Source: Plakobranchus ocellatus
Taxonomy: Eukaryota > Mollusca > Gastropoda > Plakobranchidae
Length of the DNA stretch: 22,685 nt
Reading direction: 5' to 3'
Assembly: GCA_019648995.1 (NCBI GenBank)
Contig: BLXT01007700.1
Location: 29,631-52,315 of the forward strand
Part shown: positions 10,479 to 20,574 of the stretch, one piece after another
Layout of the letters: the number at the start of each line of letters is the position of its first letter
Numbering within the stretch: the stretch's first letter is position 1
Notes under the pieces: generated by a model
The model's input: only the letters and a program-made list of their open reading frames with translations
What the model was told of the DNA's origin: nothing
Databases searched by the model: none
Position numbers and translations under genes: made by a program

Positions 10479-10494
10479 GGCGGGTTAACCCGCC
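10479..10494. other. Perfect 16-bp GC-rich palindrome
   Basis: GGCGGGTTAACCCGCC is identical to its reverse complement. It lies in a locally GC-rich patch within an AT-rich intron. It could be a site for a dimeric DNA-binding protein or simply chance. Confidence 0.6.
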
Positions 10495-10760
10495 CTGAAA
10501 TCTGTGGGGACTTTTCTGTCGCAGGCTTGAGTTAGGGATCAAGGGCCTAAAAGCCTGAAATCACAGGGACATTATGCACAAATTCCTTTTCCTTCACCTT
10601 CTCTCCCCTTTCATTTGTGACACATTTCGGTAAGGGACGCACGCGAAGATGAGCTGGAATCTTTCATCGCGAGAGTCAAGAAAGCCCGTGGATCAGCTTA
10701 AAAGGGACAGACTTTATCCCCCAAAAGAACACACATACCTTCTGTCTCTCTATCTATCCC

Positions 10761-10762
<2 letters not shown>

Positions 10763-10799
<37 letters not shown>
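10763..10799. repeat. (CT)n microsatellite
   Basis: A pure CT array, preceded by degraded CT/TATC sequence. It lies 180 bp upstream of a complementary GA array. Confidence 0.96.
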
Positions 10800-10804
<5 letters not shown>

Positions 10805-10977
10805 ATATCAAAACAATGGTATTTGTAAGAGATACTGGCATGCTTAATTTATGAATGACGTTGGAATGAAAGACAGAAAACGAATAAGAATGAATACGAT
10901 TTACTCTTGCTGATTCACCCCTTCCCCTCCTCCCCCCCACCCCTTCTTGTTAAGTAATTTGTTGATGTATATGAAAG

Positions 10978-10980
<3 letters not shown>

Positions 10981-11040
<60 letters not shown>
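10981..11040. repeat. (GA)n microsatellite
   Basis: A pure GA array of about 60 bp, the complement of the CT array at 10763-10799 on the same strand. Confidence 0.97.
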
Positions 11041-11044
<4 letters not shown>

Positions 11045-12169
11045 TTGAATGTGCCATCACTAGCATTGTTTCATTTAATTTCAAATTCTAATTCTGTATG
11101 TTAAGCCTGTTTCAGATCATAAGTAAAATATCTATTTTAGCAGGGGTGAAAAGTTCTTCTCTCAGTTTTCTATTTATTTGCTACTTTAAAAAGTAAAAGA
11201 CTGAGTTTTGCCATTTTCCCATTAGATCCTTTAAACATGCTTTAGGAGTTTTACGAAAAATCGGATTGATAAAGAATACATAGGATTTGTTGACGAAGGG
11301 CTACATCTCACATTTTCATCAAACAGCATATCCATATTGTGCCATTGTAAAATTCATTCTGGTTTTCATAATACTTAGTTCTAATTGAAAGAAAACCATT
11401 GGAAAAATACTGGCAAGATTGATGACTTAATTCAATGTGAGCATGGGTTTTTTAAACTTCTGCGCTTTCAAAGCAATGATGTTTCAAAAAAAAGAACAAC
11501 AGTGGGAATTTCATACAATTGGTCACGAAATCTTATGCATAGTTTGCGTGTGTCTGTTGGATCCACTTTAATTAACCTCTCAGAACACCGGCCCCCTTTG
11601 GGAATTTGTCGTTGTTGCTGTTGTTGTGCCTCGTTCAATGTGTGTAAAATTTGCGCTTCTGTCATTTTCCTCATCCTAATGTTTCCTCTTTTATTTATTT
11701 ATTTTTTTTTTTATCTTTTTCTTCGTTCGTGGTGAAATGCAACTTATGATTCAGTGCGATAACATGAAATATTTTAGCTTCATTTAAAAAAAAAAGGAAA
11801 ATTTCGCAGAGCAAGTTCACTTGTGGCAGGCCAATCCCACTATTCAGCAATTTTCATTAGATGGGCTTGAAAAAAAAATAGCGAAAGTTAACAAATGCCC
11901 TTGATACTTAAAAGCACGGAATGGAAAAAAAATGCTTTTTTTTTCCCTTCTTTCTCTATTCGCTTCGTCACCTGGCCACAATTTCGAAACAAGGCCAGAT
12001 TATTCATAACATCATAATACTATAACTTGAATCGATATTCATCTTTCCGGCCAGTTATCTGGTTCACCTCATGTAATGCAGATCTTGACCTAGGCTTAAA
12101 TCGTTGCTACTATCATCTCGAGCATTTTAAAACATCTAGGTTGGAGCACCGATATAAATTAATGAGCGT

Positions 12170-12480
12170 TATGATTTTTGGGGCGTTACATTGATCTGTC
12201 TCATAATCGTGCAGGGATCACGTGCATTAATTGCCATTTCCATGGCCCGCCGTTTAATGCTTTATTGGACAGGAGCCATGTTGATACAAATGATAATGCG
12301 CATGCACAGCCGCAATGAAGAGGGGCCGTTATATTGTTCATGTGCCTGGATTTTATTTCAATGCGGGGCTCTTGATAGGACAGTTTTGAGCGAACTCGCC
12401 ATGCACTCTTCATGAACCTCTTTGCCAGGGGTTCGATTGACATGAGAAGGGCCCTAAGACCTAACATTACCTTGTCGTGG
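12170..12480. promoter_or_regulatory. Candidate regulatory / conserved non-coding element
   Basis: Compared with its flanks this block is free of homopolymers and simple repeats. It carries a cluster of motif-like words: an E-box (CACGTG in GATCACGTGCATTAATTGCC), homeodomain-type TAAT/ATTA cores, TTTATTGG, and CATGGCCCGCC. Long open frames exist on both strands, as expected of balanced-composition sequence, but none has splice borders. That it is regulatory is only an inference. Confidence 0.25.
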
Positions 12481-14072
12481 ACAGATTGTTTGAGCAAAAT
12501 GAAAAAGAAAAAAAAGACTCATTTCATCTTTTTGTGTAGATTCAACAATATGTCTGGGTTTACGATCTTTCTTAAGACTATACATATACATGTGTCTATC
12601 TTTTGGTTTAGTATAGTAAATTGAATTAAACGACCACGCAGCCACTTATTTAAAATTTTGTCAGGAAATAAGAAAACGAAACATCATCATCTGCAATCCC
12701 AACAAGCCCTTAAAGAATTGATCACTTAGAAAACTAAAGGTTTTCTCTCCGATGAGATCTTTTAATAGTGCATTAAACCACTTAGAAAAAACAAACAAAC
12801 AAAAAGGAAGATTATAGCTACTTAAAAAATTATTTTAAAGATCTGAGTGGGATTGATAAGCTTACGATAACATCTTTATATTTAAATACATCTTTGGTGA
12901 TGTATGGCATCCGGTTGCTGAATTGAACACTGATATTTGGCTCATAAATTATCTACTAGCTCAACGAAATGAATGCAATGCAAAAAAGGACAATCTATCT
13001 ATGTATCCATTCACCTATCTATTCTTTCGATTTACCCGTCTTTCTTGCATGTACACAATATTTTGCAATTAGCTCTTCAGCCTACAGGCGAGTTTTAATT
13101 AACGCTATCTCTCTATCAATTGTAACACACGCATCTTTTCCCATTCCTCTTATTTTGGAAGCCTTTCTTGACAAGTCATATTATACATCACAACATTGTT
13201 TCCTGTTACTGTATGTGTCAATAATTTTAAACGTAGACAAGCTGAAAAATTGACACGGCTGACCCAAGACGAGCATCAGGAATGCGCCTGAAGTCTTAAG
13301 TCGTTTTTTTATAGTTTTTTTTCTCTGAACAACACAATAAAAATCAATGCATATCGAGGTTGGTGTGCGCTATATCCCACAACATATGGTTGACGATTAT
13401 TGCCTATAATTTATCTTACAAGAAGTATGATTGGTTGTGAGCTTCAATATATTGTTACGCGTGCTTTAATACGATTTTTTTAAAGCAGCGCACAGACTCA
13501 AGGTCTCAAGGGATTGTCGCAATATAAATATCTGATTTTGAAGGCTAGATCTATGCAATTATGATTTTTGTGTTCAGTAGCCGGATCTATGTGGAGATGG
13601 TTGGAACGTATTGTTTTTAGGTAGCTTTTCTTACCTCCTCCGGTGCATTGTAGATAGTGTGAGGTTTATTTGTTATGCAGGGCAAGAGGAGTAATATTAC
13701 TTGTGATTCGGTGCAATCTGCGGCTGGTGCAGTTGTGTTTGGTCAGAGAGAAATATGTGTTTATGTATGGTCAATGCACAATACAGTACACAGTGGACTG
13801 AAGCTCAGTGTGTCTTCATCATTCATTGATTTTGTACAATAGTTTTCATCATGTTGCTGGAGTACTTTTTTTGTTTTTGTTTTTTGTTCACGAATGTCAT
13901 CGAAACATTGTAAGAGAAGCGTTGTAATATTAGACAGCTGTGACACGCTGGTGGTTAATATTTGGTTAATCTATAGTGGAAATTTATGAAGCTATTACTC
14001 TTTCTTTTTAAAGATAAGTTGAAATATTCTGTTGAGCCATTCTTTACATAACAGTATTTGAGGCTGGTTGTG
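12481..14072. other. Intron 1, distal part and upstream flank of the alternative first exon
   Basis: AT-rich sequence with no recognised gene. A promoter for the long first exon should lie here, but I see no clear TATA box or CpG-dense patch. A pyrimidine tract ending in TTTTTAAAG at about 14001-14013 could be the 3' splice site of an upstream untranslated exon. Confidence 0.5.
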
Positions 14073-14120
14073 ATGTTAAAAACTGAAAAAAAGGCTCATT
14101 TGTGGCACATTTTCATTTGA
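14073..14120 (+). CDS. Short uORF (15 codons) before the long first exon
   Basis: An ATG at 14073 opens a 15-codon frame ending in TGA at 14118-14120, 14 nt before the main ATG at 14135 and in a different frame. If the 5' end of the long transcript lies upstream, this uORF would reduce initiation at the main start. Transcription of this segment is not shown by sequence alone. Confidence 0.4.
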   Translation: MLKTEKKAHLWHIFI

Positions 14121-14134
14121 AAAAAGGAGGCGTT

Positions 14135-17100
14135 ATGACGGCATTAAATAATTACTTAAGTGAAGGAGTTGGGTCACAGGGATTCCATGTTTTGCCTGCG
14201 CCATCTGAAAAAGAATTAGGTTTTCGCAAAAGTGTGAGAGAAATAAGCATGGCAGGAATCCCAAGGGAACCATGGAACGATGAAGATGAGTTCCATTCTT
14301 GTGATGATGATGAAAGCGATAATTTGAGCGACGTGAATGACACTGCCAGACCTGCAATACATACGAATATGGATAAAATAACATCAGTGTCTAGCAATGG
14401 TTTTAACAATGCGACAGATTCAGCATGTGCGGATGTAGTATCTATGGAAGGAACTTCAGTGGACAATATACGAGATTTGGATAGCCCTGAACCTCAAGGC
14501 TTTAAACCTGCATCAAAAACACAAGACATTTCAGAACAAAGTTTCACCGGTATGGCAGGCCTTACATCTGATATGCCTGTGGCAAAGGAAGAACCGTACA
14601 CATATGCTGGAGTCGTCGGTGGTCTCGTCGCAGCTGGTCTGGATGCCGCTAGTGCTGTGGGATTTGGTTCTTGTCTGGATGAGCTCGGCCGTGGACGCGG
14701 TAGGATTGGTCGAATTTACAAAGAGCGCTTTTCTTTATCGAGTGAAAATTTTGGTCATCATACTGTAGAAAGTGATGGTACGTGTGTTGACCAATACCCG
14801 ATGAACAAAGCCTGTGAAAGCACAAGTGGTGTCGAAGAAACCACATTTTACCCAACTGTCAATGTCAGCAGTATCCAAGGCATGAAAGAAAGTGAAAAGT
14901 CTGACGCCGGCATTGCAAGCTGTGAATCCTCCGACATTTCGATTTCAAACGGTTTGTCTATCAACTCTGACAAATCGTATACAAATCCCATTACATTTTC
15001 AACCCTAAGTTCGCTGCGGCTGTCATCTGTAATTTCAACATCCGCCTCTGCCAGTCCTACACCTAACTCTCCATGTGAGAGCCCTGGTGTATTCTTCTCC
15101 TGCTACACATCTCTTTCGGATCTCCGCGATGATTCCTCTTCCCCTAAGCCTTCCTTTCAAAAAGTTCACCCAGGTGAACCACAGGGCGTATATCGATCAA
15201 GAAATCCCAGGAAAAAAATTCCCAGACAAAGTGTGATTTCCGATCACCATGACTCCCCTTTTTCTTCTCAAACCATGGGTAACACAGAATGTCCTGCTGC
15301 ATCTTCTTGCCTTAGGAGTAAAAGAAATAATCAAAGCTGTCACGTTAAACAGAGTCGTTCAGGTTTCAGCACCAGTTCGGTTGAAAACGGAAAACGTAAA
15401 ACATCGTTCATATCAGTTACAAATAAAACTGTCGGAAATTTGTCGAGAGCAGGTGCGTTTGACACGGATAACTCAACCAACAAAACTTCTCTAACCCCGT
15501 TATCCCAAAGGCGGGCGGGTAATCGGCCTTTAAAACCTTTAGCCCTAGTTCATGAGCCGCCAGCTCGTAGAGCTAAGTCTGCATCGCCCATACCCTCCCG
15601 TATTCCCAGACCAGTATGGCGAGAGAAGATTATTAGAAAAGCTCCATCTGGTTCCAACTTGTCTTCACAAAGGCCCAGGGCAACAGTTTTTAGCGGATCC
15701 AATGATGATTCAGAGAGCATTTCTTGTTTTAGGAAATGGTCTAAAAGTACAAGTCCACTGAAAGAATCTGCACAATCAGATTTTCAAGGCAGATTAAAAT
15801 TCAGTAGTGGTAAAGGTGGTACGTCTTGGACTATACCTGCCTCTATAGACTTGCCCACAAGAAACAAAGAAAGGGGCGTTGAAACCTGTCCCTCTCTTTA
15901 TGCTCGTAGCACAGTGGCATCTGTATTAAAACGCCGGCCCAGGGTGTACAACACCCCATTAACTCAATCCAAGAAGGTCGCAGGCTCTGGATCTTTATCT
16001 TACTGTTCTTTTCATTCCCACACGAGAGGTGGCGATGTTTGCTTCCCAACACCTCCATCCTCCTGCCCACCACTGAGCCCTGTGTCTTTACCGTCTGTAG
16101 GATCTAGTCCAGTTGTTCTCATTGACCAGCACCGCCAACAGAACAGCTTCTTCCCTTGTTGTTCCACTGCTCCGGAACCTACCGGTAACAATGTCTCATC
16201 CAATGCGAGGGAATCTTATGCTGATATAAACAGTCATGGCAAGGTCGTTTATGATGACCCGTTCGTGAACAATAGTAAGTCTCATACAAATGTAAGGAAT
16301 AGCATTGGGTTTCACCAGCTTCCTACCCCAACACAAAATGGAGAAACTGTTATACCAAATTTGGTCAAATTTGCGCAGAAAGACCTTCCGTCTTCAAAAG
16401 GCTGTCTTTGTGAGCCCCACAATTTGTGTATTGCCAAAGATGCTTTCAATGAAAGTACTCAGCCAGTATGTCACCCAGCCAACTTGAATTCTTTTACGCC
16501 TGTTTTACATTACTCCTTAGATTCATTTGCACCTGGTTTCCAATCGTATTCATTAGATTCCCTGTTAACCAGTGTGCAACCCTACTCCCAGGATTCCTCT
16601 ATGGCTGGTGTCCAATCCTACTCCCTGGATTCTTATACAGCCAGTGTCCAACCCTATTCCCTGGATTCCACTATAGCTGGTGTCCAACCCTACTCCCTGG
16701 ATTCTTCTACAACCAGTGTCCAACCCTACTCCCTGGATTCCTCTATATCTGGTGTCCAACCCTACTCCCTGGATTCTTCCATGATCTATGCCCAACCTTA
16801 CTCCATGGATTCTTCTAAAATTGCTATTCAACCCTACTCCTTGGATTTTCAAATGAATCCTCATGTGTATCAGTCACCGAACATTGCCAATCTTTACCTC
16901 TCCACTGACCCAGGGCAGCCACAATCTCTTGGAGACTCCAACTATGGCAGTTTGCCGCTCACCATGGACAGCATCACCAGTGATTACCAGGCATTTCCAT
17001 CTTTGCCACTTTCTCATGTTTCGTCAGGCAAAGATGAATTAGAACTCAGCCACAGTGTTTTTGCACAGGGATATGACTCAAAAAGTGAAGACAGTTTAGA

Positions 17101-17224
17101 GGACGAGGCACACTTTGCTAAAAAAAGTGTTGAGATCTCTCTTTCCAGTCAATTTTCAGGCCCTGAGCAGCATTTGGGTAAAGATGATATAATTCTAAGG
17201 AATGATCAGGTTGATTGGGAAAAG
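14135..17224 (+). CDS. CAMSAP: CAMSAP long-isoform alternative first exon (1,030 aa N-terminal extension)
   Basis: One uninterrupted 1,030-codon frame. I chose ATG 14135 because the frame has a TGA at 14084-14086 and no plausible acceptor lies between; -3 is G. It ends NDQVDWEK at a consensus donor (AAG|GTGAGC, 17225), phase 0, the phase needed by exon 2. Unspliced, it stops eight codons later. Seen in order: acidic segment (about 46-75), small-residue hydrophobic stretch (about 158-178) followed by GRGRGRIGRIYK, Ser-rich region, basic Ser/Pro-rich middle (about 350-560) with KKIPR (360-364) and SPIP-SRIP (484-491), Pro/Ser-rich segment (about 612-662), ten YSLDS repeats (793-905), acidic Ser-rich tail. 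It has no recognisable globular domain and is probably disordered. Known vertebrate CAMSAPs and fly Patronin start close to the CH region, so I infer a lineage-specific extension from a second promoter. A separate gene is less likely, given donor phase and strand. Confidence 0.8.
15584..15607 (+). other. CAMSAP: Two adjacent SxIP motifs (predicted EB1-binding)
   Basis: Codons 484-491 of the long exon read SPIP-SRIP, inside the basic, Ser/Pro-rich context RRAKSASPIPSRIPRPVWR and followed by EKIIRK. SxIP in a basic, Pro/Ser-rich disordered region is the established signature for binding the EB-homology domain of EB1-family plus-end trackers. The motif is seen; the interaction is an inference. 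Confidence 0.6.
16511..16849 (+). repeat. CAMSAP: In-frame 36-bp tandem repeat encoding YSLDSxxxxVQP
   Basis: Nine complete 36-bp units plus a final YSLDF keep exact register (TAC codons at 16511 + 36n up to 16835). The unit is Y-S-L-D-S, four variable residues, V-Q-P/S. Central units alternate between SVQ and GVQ (AGT GTC versus GGT GTC), showing a 72-bp higher-order duplication. The first unit and the last two units are the most diverged, as expected for an array that grew from the centre. The antisense frame across this region is a shadow of the repeat. Confidence 0.95.
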
Positions 17225-18029
17225 GTGAGCTTGATTTCAGCGAATATATGAATGTTTTTGAAAGTGATTTCCAGTCTTACATGACAATTTGTCTGGCAGT
17301 CCTTTTTGTCTCAGCTCTTGATAAAAACACATAACTACTAAAGCTCGGTGAGAATGAAAATCATTCTAGTTTTGAAAGGATATAATAACAGCTTAGTGAA
17401 AATTTTGAAGAAATTCATTGTACTACTTTTCTCTTATTGTTTTATTTTAGTATTTTAACCATGCGAGTACAAAATATTCTTAATATTTAAAAATGCTTTG
17501 TAACCCAGGAGCAGATATCTGGGAATCAGTTTTAAAATGAAAAGCAAAATTTATTGTGAAACGAATTATTTTTATGTTCTAAATTGTATATGCAGGTGTA
17601 AATTTTGTACCTTCACTGTCAGGTCTAGAAAACATTGGGCATTGAGACAACTTTGAAATGATGTATGGTTTGATGAAAGTTGAAACAAACCTATCTAAAT
17701 TTCAGTTCAACTTATCAATAATCACATATTAATTTAATTTAATTTCTCGAATTTTAGAAAATTTTCTTTCTATTTTTTTTTTCAATTCTTATTTTGTTTA
17801 TGAGATTTTATGAATTTGACAAAGATTTCTTCAACAATGTGTATAGCTTATTTATCTCACAGGCCATAAATTGATCGAGAAAAAATGAATTTACGCTCCA
17901 CATTTGCTTTCTTTTTCCATTTTTATTGATATTTACAAAAAGCTTTTTTTTTTTTTTTTTTTAATCGATTTTTATATCTTTAAAAGTAAATTTTTTATAG
18001 ATACTATTTTCTGCATGTTTTCTATACAG
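17225..18029 (+). other. CAMSAP: Intron between the long first exon and exon 2
   Basis: 805 bp, GTGAGC donor, AT-rich. It ends in a T-rich region and TTTTCTATACAG acceptor. No other features are recognised. Confidence 0.8.
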
Positions 18030-18125
18030 GCCAAGCTTAAAGCATCCCTTGCATGGTTGCTATCCAAAGTTTATGGTGCTAATGTCCCCAAAGAGATGCA
18101 GGACCCTTTCTATGAGACGTCACAG
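18030..18125 (+). CDS. CAMSAP: CAMSAP exon 2 (shared)
   Basis: 32 codons, phase 0 at both ends (acceptor TATACAG before 18030, donor GTATGC at 18126). It encodes AKLKASLAWLLSKVYG, then NVPKEMQDPFYE. This matches the first helix of the CAMSAP N-terminal region, where vertebrate proteins have AKIAxNLxW..AKAYG...VPEELxxPFY and Patronin has WLLSKAF...VP..LKEPFY. Because both start exons end in phase 0, either can be joined here without changing frame. Confidence 0.93.
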
Positions 18126-19082
18126 GTATGCTGACAAAAGCAACCATTTTTCTTAATTTAAATTAACTTCTGTTGGAATTGAGTTCTGTTGATAGGATCT
18201 TCTAATTATATTACTCAACAACACATACAGCTTTCTTCTCACCTTACATAAGGATTATCATATTGATTTATATCTTGCAAAGTAGCTTTATACCTGGAAA
18301 ATATTTGCAGGCAATATGATAACTAGCTTTATCTGCCACAAGCTTTGTTGAGTCTGATTTGGCATAAAACACTTTTCAGAAAAAAGAAATCATAAGATTT
18401 TTATCTTCTCTAAGACAAAGAAAAAAAAATTAAAAACACCATGCCTTTGTGTAGAACCAATGTAGCTCTACCCAGTTTTCTTTTCTGTGAACCTCGCAGG
18501 TAGACTGTTTCAGTGCTTTAAAATGCTCAAAATGTGACTCCCAATTCATTCTGACTGATCTCAAGATATTTTATAGATCCCCTGAAACTATCACTGTACT
18601 AATGTCTTCAGATTCAACACCTGTATGAGAAAGAAAAACAATATCTTTTGATTTCGTTTCATTTAGGTAAAGTTCGTTACAAATATTTAAATCTTTATGA
18701 TTTGCCTGACCTACTCTTCCATGTCAGGTTCGACCAAAATTCATCACATGGCTGGGTTTGGGCTGAAAAATTTTTTACGTAATGAGGATGTTGATATAAA
18801 GCTAAGAGCCATGATTTTTTTTTTTCATTTCTGTAATACTCTTTGTGTGTGTAGTATAATTTAAATAAGAATACTATTTACCTGCTATGATGTAGTAAAG
18901 TTTTGCAAGTAAAATGATGGGCAAAGATTTTTTAAGGGACTATTTTAATTCATACCTTTAGCTTTTATTTTATAAATAAGTTTTCACCTTCTCTGATACC
19001 TCTGACTTAAAATTGTAAGTGATTTCAGAGGTGCATAGTGAATTTCTTATCTCTTAGTTTTAATATTATTCTTGTTTCACAG
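18126..19082 (+). other. CAMSAP: Intron 2
   Basis: 957 bp, GTATGC donor, TTGTTTCACAG acceptor, AT-rich. No other features are recognised. Confidence 0.85.
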
Positions 19083-19188
19083 GGTCAACTAGCCTTACGG
19101 CCAGTGCTGGTCAACTTGATGTCATCCAGTGAACTCTACTGCCAGGCCTGTGCCAATATGTTTCCTGAGACACATGCTCAGTGGAGTG
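19083..19188 (+). CDS. CAMSAP: CAMSAP exon 3
   Basis: 106 bp, phase 0 in, ending with the first base of a Gly codon (donor GTATGT at 19189). It contains the family hallmark LMSSSELYCQAC, corresponding to LLLSSELYCR in vertebrate CAMSAPs and the less similar ATLYCQ segment of Patronin. It belongs to the globular N-terminal region before the annotated CH domain. Confidence 0.94.
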
Positions 19189-19903
19189 GTATGTAGTCAG
19201 GATGTACATGCTCTGTCTCTCACCTCTAATTCTTTTCTCAGTCATGTTCAATCTTTTACCCTTTTCGGTCTTTATCTCTCCTGTCATATTTCTTTTCCCA
19301 CCCTATCTTTGCCATGTGCTATCTCTATGACTCTCCATTACTCTCTCTTATCTGACTTTATTTTTCCTATTTTCTGTTTTTTCTTTCTCTCCTTTTTTGC
19401 CATGGCTTTTTCTTCCATCACTTCTTTATCATCTTGTATATCTGTCACTTATATATATGTAATTGCAGTATATTTTGAAATAACGTTTGGCACAAACAAT
19501 ATGTGGAAATAGCTTCTTCTTTCATATCACCTCTTCAATAGTAGTTTCTATTGACATCATACCATATTTCTGTTCAACCCTATTTGTTTTTGAGTAAGAC
19601 TGTAATAAGCTTTGTATAAGAATTATATCGGGGAACAATTTAACCAAAGCATTCCAAAGGAATCATTGTAACGAGTTGAAAGAGAACAAAAATCATCTTT
19701 GTGCTCATGATAAAATGGAATAAAAATGCCCTGTCTTACTTGGGAGATACTATAAATGTATGTTATCTTCTACAGACATTACTTCTTTTCTTACTAAGAG
19801 CTAAAAAAAAACTGAGAACTATTCTATTTTTCCTCCTTGATCTCTTCTTCCCCAAACCAATTACATTTTTTTTTATCTTTATTTTTTTTGTTGTTGTTGA
19901 CAG
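19189..19903 (+). other. CAMSAP: Intron 3
   Basis: 715 bp, GTATGT donor. It ends in a long T-rich tract and GTTGTTGACAG. Pyrimidine-rich in its first third; no other features are recognised. Confidence 0.85.
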
Positions 19904-20013
19904 GTCACTGGAGTATCATCCAAGTTTTGTCTCGTAAAGGCATTTATGTTTCCGATACAAAGGAATCTGCAGTCACAGAGACAGTGTTAGTTCAGACAGC
20001 TCCTTTTAGACTG
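19904..20013 (+). CDS. CAMSAP: CAMSAP exon 4
   Basis: 110 bp. It completes the Gly codon and encodes HWSIIQVLSRKGIYV, then VTETVLVQTAPFRL, ending phase 0 at donor GTGAGT (20014). HWSII, the RKGIYV turn and TETVL.QT.P.R are all conserved; HWSII and TETVLxQT resemble Patronin especially closely, while RKGIYV matches vertebrate CAMSAP1. This exon gives the firmest family assignment. Confidence 0.96.
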
Positions 20014-20488
20014 GTGAGTTATAATGCAGAGCATCTTTCTCCACTCTCCAGTTTTGTTATTTCTTTGAAATGGGATGTTCGTCAAAAGCTGGGAGGGTAG
20101 AATGCTTTAACATGTGAACTTCTCTACCTTATGCAAGTTATTTTTATTTTTGGAAATCCCCAAAACTAACTTGGATCAATTTTAAGCAGATTGTAAGTGA
20201 ACTGTGTTTGCATTTATTCAATTTCAGAAGCTGTTCTTGTCTTCACTTTCAGGCTGTCTATTTAAAATAGAATTTTTATATTTTACAGTTAAAAATGAGA
20301 AGTTAGATTTTTTTTTTATTCCTTTAAATTGGAACATTTAAAAAAAAAGGTCTCATTATTCCAGACCTAGATCTATGATTAAAAACCCAAAGTGTTTTCA
20401 AGGATTGAGGATAACTCAAAAACCCAGGCTAACCCACATTCCCAAACATGTAGTAAATGAATGTATATTTCTCAATGCTTCTCTACAG
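20014..20488 (+). other. CAMSAP: Intron 4
   Basis: 475 bp, GTGAGT donor, TTCTCTACAG acceptor. No other features are recognised. Confidence 0.85.
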
Positions 20489-20574
20489 AAAGCTCACCTT
20501 GCTCTGATTGATGCACTCATGAAAGCATACTTGTGTGAAGTGGCCAGTGTGGAAAAGGTTGCCAAGGCTGTCAG
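20489..20574 (+). CDS. CAMSAP: CAMSAP exon 5
   Basis: 86 bp, phase 0 in, phase 2 out (AG|GTAAAA at 20575). It encodes KAHLALIDALMKAY and VASVEKVAKAV, matching the AHMAMVDALMMAY...SIEKV segment of vertebrate CAMSAPs in order and spacing. Confidence 0.95.

Larger units (their letters stand above)
9450..12169. other. Intron 1, central part B
   Basis: No supported exon. It contains homopolymer T runs, a perfect 16-bp palindrome at 10479-10494 and CT/GA arrays at 10763-10799 and 10981-11040. Several 70-120-codon open frames occur, but they lack splice borders, conserved motifs or codon bias. Confidence 0.6.

Noticed and set aside
11385-11735. 116-codon frame ending in a hydrophobic stretch
   Set aside because: No homology recognised, no splice sites, and the hydrophobic end comes from a T-rich tract.
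12201-12497. 98-codon minus-strand frame
   Set aside because: It overlaps an equally open plus-strand frame in balanced-composition DNA. Neither has splice borders or recognisable motifs.
14102-14134. GTG at 14102 as start of the long exon
   Set aside because: GTG is not a normal start in animal nuclear genes, and the first in-frame ATG after the stop at 14084 is 14135.
16565-16864. Minus-strand frame reading IQGVGLDT repeats
   Set aside because: It is the antisense shadow of the 36-bp coding repeat; the plus frame has the long context and the donor.
17225-17251. Read-through of the long exon to TGA 17249 as a stand-alone gene end
   Set aside because: The consensus donor at exactly phase 0 and the matching acceptor at 18030 favour splicing, though an unspliced short form cannot be excluded.
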